DNA of 64,000 nt from Pseudomonas putida (lineage in GTDB: Bacteria > Pseudomonadota > Gammaproteobacteria > Pseudomonadales > Pseudomonadaceae): the NCBI RefSeq assembly GCF_016406145.1, contig NZ_CP066306.1:5146001-5210000 (forward strand). The letters run 5' to 3'. A program made the translations under genes and the position numbers. The notes under the pieces are model-generated. The model was not told the origin of the DNA. It worked only from the letters and a program-made list of their open reading frames with translations, and ran no database searches. Of the stretch, positions 63,478 to 64,000 are shown piece after piece (position 1 is the first letter of the stretch; each line of letters begins with the position of its first letter).

Positions 63478-63509
63478 TGAAAAAACCCAGGGCAAATGCC
63501 CTGGGTTTC
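63478..63509. terminator. bidirectional terminator between HbpS-like gene and ssb
   Basis: AAAAAACCCAGGGCA-AAT-GCCCTGGGTTTC has a 9-bp GC stem. On the minus strand it is followed by TTTTTTCAT and is a strong terminator for ssb. Confidence 0.85.
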
Positions 63510-63538
63510 GGGTGTAGCGCTACGCCTGACCGTTTTTA

Positions 63539-64000
63539 TCAGAACGGAATATCGTCATCAAAGCTGTCAAAGTCAGCAGCCGGCTGCGGCGCGGGCTGTT
63601 GCGGCGCTGGGCGCTGCTGGGCCTGTTGCGGGCGCGGGGCCTGCTGACGCGGTGGAGCCTGGTTGTACTGTTGCTGCTGGCCACCCTGGTTGTAGTTGTT
63701 ACCACCACCCTGGTTGTACTGGTCGCCGCCACCTTGCTGGTTCTGCGGACGGCCACCGAGCAGCTGCATGGTGCCCTGCATGTCGACGATGATTTCGGTG
63801 GTGTAACGCTTGATGCCGTCTTTTTCCCACTCGCGGGTCTGCAGCTTGCCTTCGATGTACACCTGCGAACCCTTGCGCAGGTATTCGCCAGCGATTTCAG
63901 CAACCTTGCCGAACATCGACACACGGTGCCACTCGGTACGCTCGACCTTTTGGCCCGACTGCTTGTCGGTCCACTGCTCGCTGGTAGCCAGGCTCAGGTT
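63539..64000 (-). CDS. ssb: single-stranded DNA-binding protein (5' end beyond window)
   Basis: The window holds about 153 C-terminal residues; the frame runs off the right edge. The OB-fold part reads [36 protein letters not shown] and [20 protein letters not shown]. The linker is Gln/Gly/Asn-rich with Pro, and the acidic tail [10 protein letters not shown] is the partner-binding tip. It coats single-stranded DNA in replication and repair. About 25-35 N-terminal residues should lie past 64000. Confidence 0.96.
   Translation of the reverse strand, partial: NLSLATSEQWTDKQSGQKVERTEWHRVSMFGKVAEIAGEYLRKGSQVYIEGKLQTREWEKDGIKRYTTEIIVDMQGTMQLLGGRPQNQQGGGDQYNQGGGNNYNQGGQQQQYNQAPPRQQAPRPQQAQQRPAPQQPAPQPAADFDSFDDDIPF

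Overview
The window is a chromosomal segment of a Pseudomonas from the P. putida group. The basis is GC-rich codon use, gene order that I know from Pseudomonas (pncB-nadE-azurin; rpsF-rpsR-membrane gene-rplI-dnaB; nnrD-tsaE-amiB-mutL-miaA-hfq-hflX-hflK-hflC-hisZ-purA; orn/rsgA/motAB; rhdA-psd/serB; parC-parE; cytX-thiC) and the short GC-rich palindromic repeats with 'GCTCCTACAG'-type cores typical of P. putida genomes. Most of the window is core genome. No rRNA, CRISPR array, prophage or insertion sequence was seen.

Layout. 0-6 kb: NAD salvage pair pncB-nadE, azurin, a possible 29-residue ORF and the radical SAM protein YgiQ. 6-13 kb: dnaB, the S6/S18/L9 ribosomal operon with a membrane-protein gene inside it, rlmB and rnr. 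13.4-13.8 kb: two tRNA-Leu(CAG) genes with their own promoter and terminator. 13.9-16.5 kb: a ferric-iron-type ABC binding protein and permease. 16.6-20.2 kb: an accessory island. 20.3-29 kb: a chemoreceptor, purA, hisZ and the hfl/hfq genes. 29-41 kb: the miaA-mutL-amiB-tsaE-nnrD operon, queG, a TRIC-type membrane protein, orn, rsgA, a small possibly TIR-like protein and motAB. 41-48 kb: an HDOD protein, rhodanese, psd, serB, an Smp/AhpA-like membrane protein and a PqiC-like lipoprotein. 48-57 kb: topoisomerase IV parC and parE with two genes between them, yqiA, cpdA, a DUF1249 gene and nudF. 57-64 kb: an RsiV-like lipoprotein, cytX, thiC with a TPP riboswitch, tolC, a broken DUF3077 gene, a secreted HbpS/GlcG-like protein and the 3' part of ssb.

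The most unusual part is 16.6-20.2 kb. On the minus strand it reads: 85-bp repeat, hcp (type VI secretion tube protein), a linked effector with a glycine-zipper C-terminus, a small membrane (immunity) protein, a second copy of the 85-bp repeat, an orphan effector C-terminus, and a second paralogous membrane protein. hcp, the effector and the orphan tip each carry one or two single-base lesions, all repaired by adding one base, while the core genes elsewhere are intact. The structure looks like a displaced-toxin cassette: a newer effector-immunity module sits upstream of the remnant of an older one. A Bax-inhibitor-1-like membrane gene lies just beyond it.

Regulation visible in sequence: a TPP riboswitch in front of thiC (probably also serving cytX), a strong sigma-28 (FliA) promoter in front of motAB, a candidate ANR/FNR box in front of azurin, sigma-70 promoters for the tRNA-Leu pair, rpsF operon and tolC, and several clear intrinsic terminators.
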